Below the pieces are notes generated by a model. It did not search any database. It worked only from the letters and a program-made list of their open reading frames with translations, and was not told the DNA's origin. Positions 14,182 through 14,507 of a DNA stretch of 14,507 nt are shown one piece after another (positions within the stretch are counted from its first letter, which is position 1; every line of letters begins with the position of its first letter). Source of the DNA: Promethearchaeota archaeon (GTDB lineage Archaea > Asgardarchaeota > Lokiarchaeia > Sigynarchaeales > SOKP01); assembly GCA_004524515.1 (NCBI GenBank), contig SDNV01000070.1:1-14507 (forward strand), given 5' to 3'. The position numbers and the translations under genes were made by a program.

Positions 14182-14507
14182 CCTTTCCCAACTCTTTTAA
14201 GTTAAAGTAATTTTCAACATATTGTTAACATACATTAGATAGTTAATTTACACATTTAACATAAGAACATGTATATTTACATTTTGAGATTTTTTTAAAT
14301 GCCTATTTTTAGCAAAATTAGTCGTTTAAGAATCTTTATGGATATTACCCTTGCATATACCATAATCATGTATTTGATCGTGAAACGATTATTTCACGCA
14401 ATTTAATAATATCAAAATTATTCTTAATGTGTATCTTCTTGATTTTAATTTTAAATATTTAAATAAGGAGTTTAAAAATTTAAAGATGAATTACCTTAAG
14501 ATAATAG
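14182..14507. other. Non-coding end of window with a hairpin-like repeat
   Basis: CGTGAAA-CGATTA-TTTCACG (14379-14398) is an inverted repeat with perfect seven-base arms in very AT-rich surroundings. The region 14345-14392 resembles 6840-6888. At the end, AAGGAG (14465-14470) and an ATG at 14486 could begin a plus-strand gene cut by the window edge, but the 15-base spacing is long. Confidence 0.35.

Noticed and set aside
1..14507. tRNA, rRNA or insertion-sequence transposase genes
   Set aside because: No GC-rich cloverleaf or ribosomal RNA block stands out from the AT-rich background, and no transposase motif is readable in any large frame.

Overview
The window looks archaeal. Base composition is very AT-rich. 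The only housekeeping pair is an archaeal-type XPB helicase joined to its partner nuclease Bax1 (DUF790). Start codons often sit behind GGAG/AAGGTG-type ribosome sites, and TATA-like boxes stand upstream of several genes. The mix of VapBC, DUF3368/UPF0175, MNT/HepT and TumE-like modules, with a long SEC-C-family-like repeat protein, fits an Asgard-type or similar low-GC archaeon. That lineage call is inference, not proof.

Layout. Positions 1-1605 (+) hold the 3' part of a large helical protein whose beginning lies outside the window. 1577-2516 (-) holds two small toxin-antitoxin (TA) operons: a helical small protein with a shortened TumE-like protein, and a VapB with a 50-residue VapC stump. 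2517-2985 has no intact gene but carries palindromes and a decayed PIN toxin. 2986-5781 (-) is the XPB-Bax1 operon. 6033-6702 (+) is an apparently intact VapBC pair, and 7069-7261 (+) is a decayed, colinear relative of that same VapC. 7335-9632 (-) encodes a 765-residue repeat protein. 10127-10962 (+) is an intact DUF3368 PIN toxin/UPF0175 antitoxin pair. 11008-14181 (-) holds an orphan helical small protein, a VapB with a frameshifted PIN toxin, an orphan UPF0175 antitoxin with a damaged start, an MNT antitoxin with a HepT toxin carrying a premature stop, and a third helical small protein.

Taken together this is a toxin-antitoxin graveyard around one DNA-repair operon. About ten TA-related loci are visible, and the antitoxin reading frames are mostly whole while most toxin genes are truncated, frameshifted or stopped. 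Only two pairs (6033-6702 and 10127-10962) look complete. Three members of one small helical family (about 75-80 residues, with a conserved Lys/Arg-Trp and a Glu-x-Asp-x-Ile motif) lie on the minus strand, one of them translationally coupled to a TumE-like toxin; they are the best candidate here for a poorly described antitoxin family. Several TA genes are preceded by short perfect inverted repeats placed over or beside the expected promoter, as expected for autoregulation.
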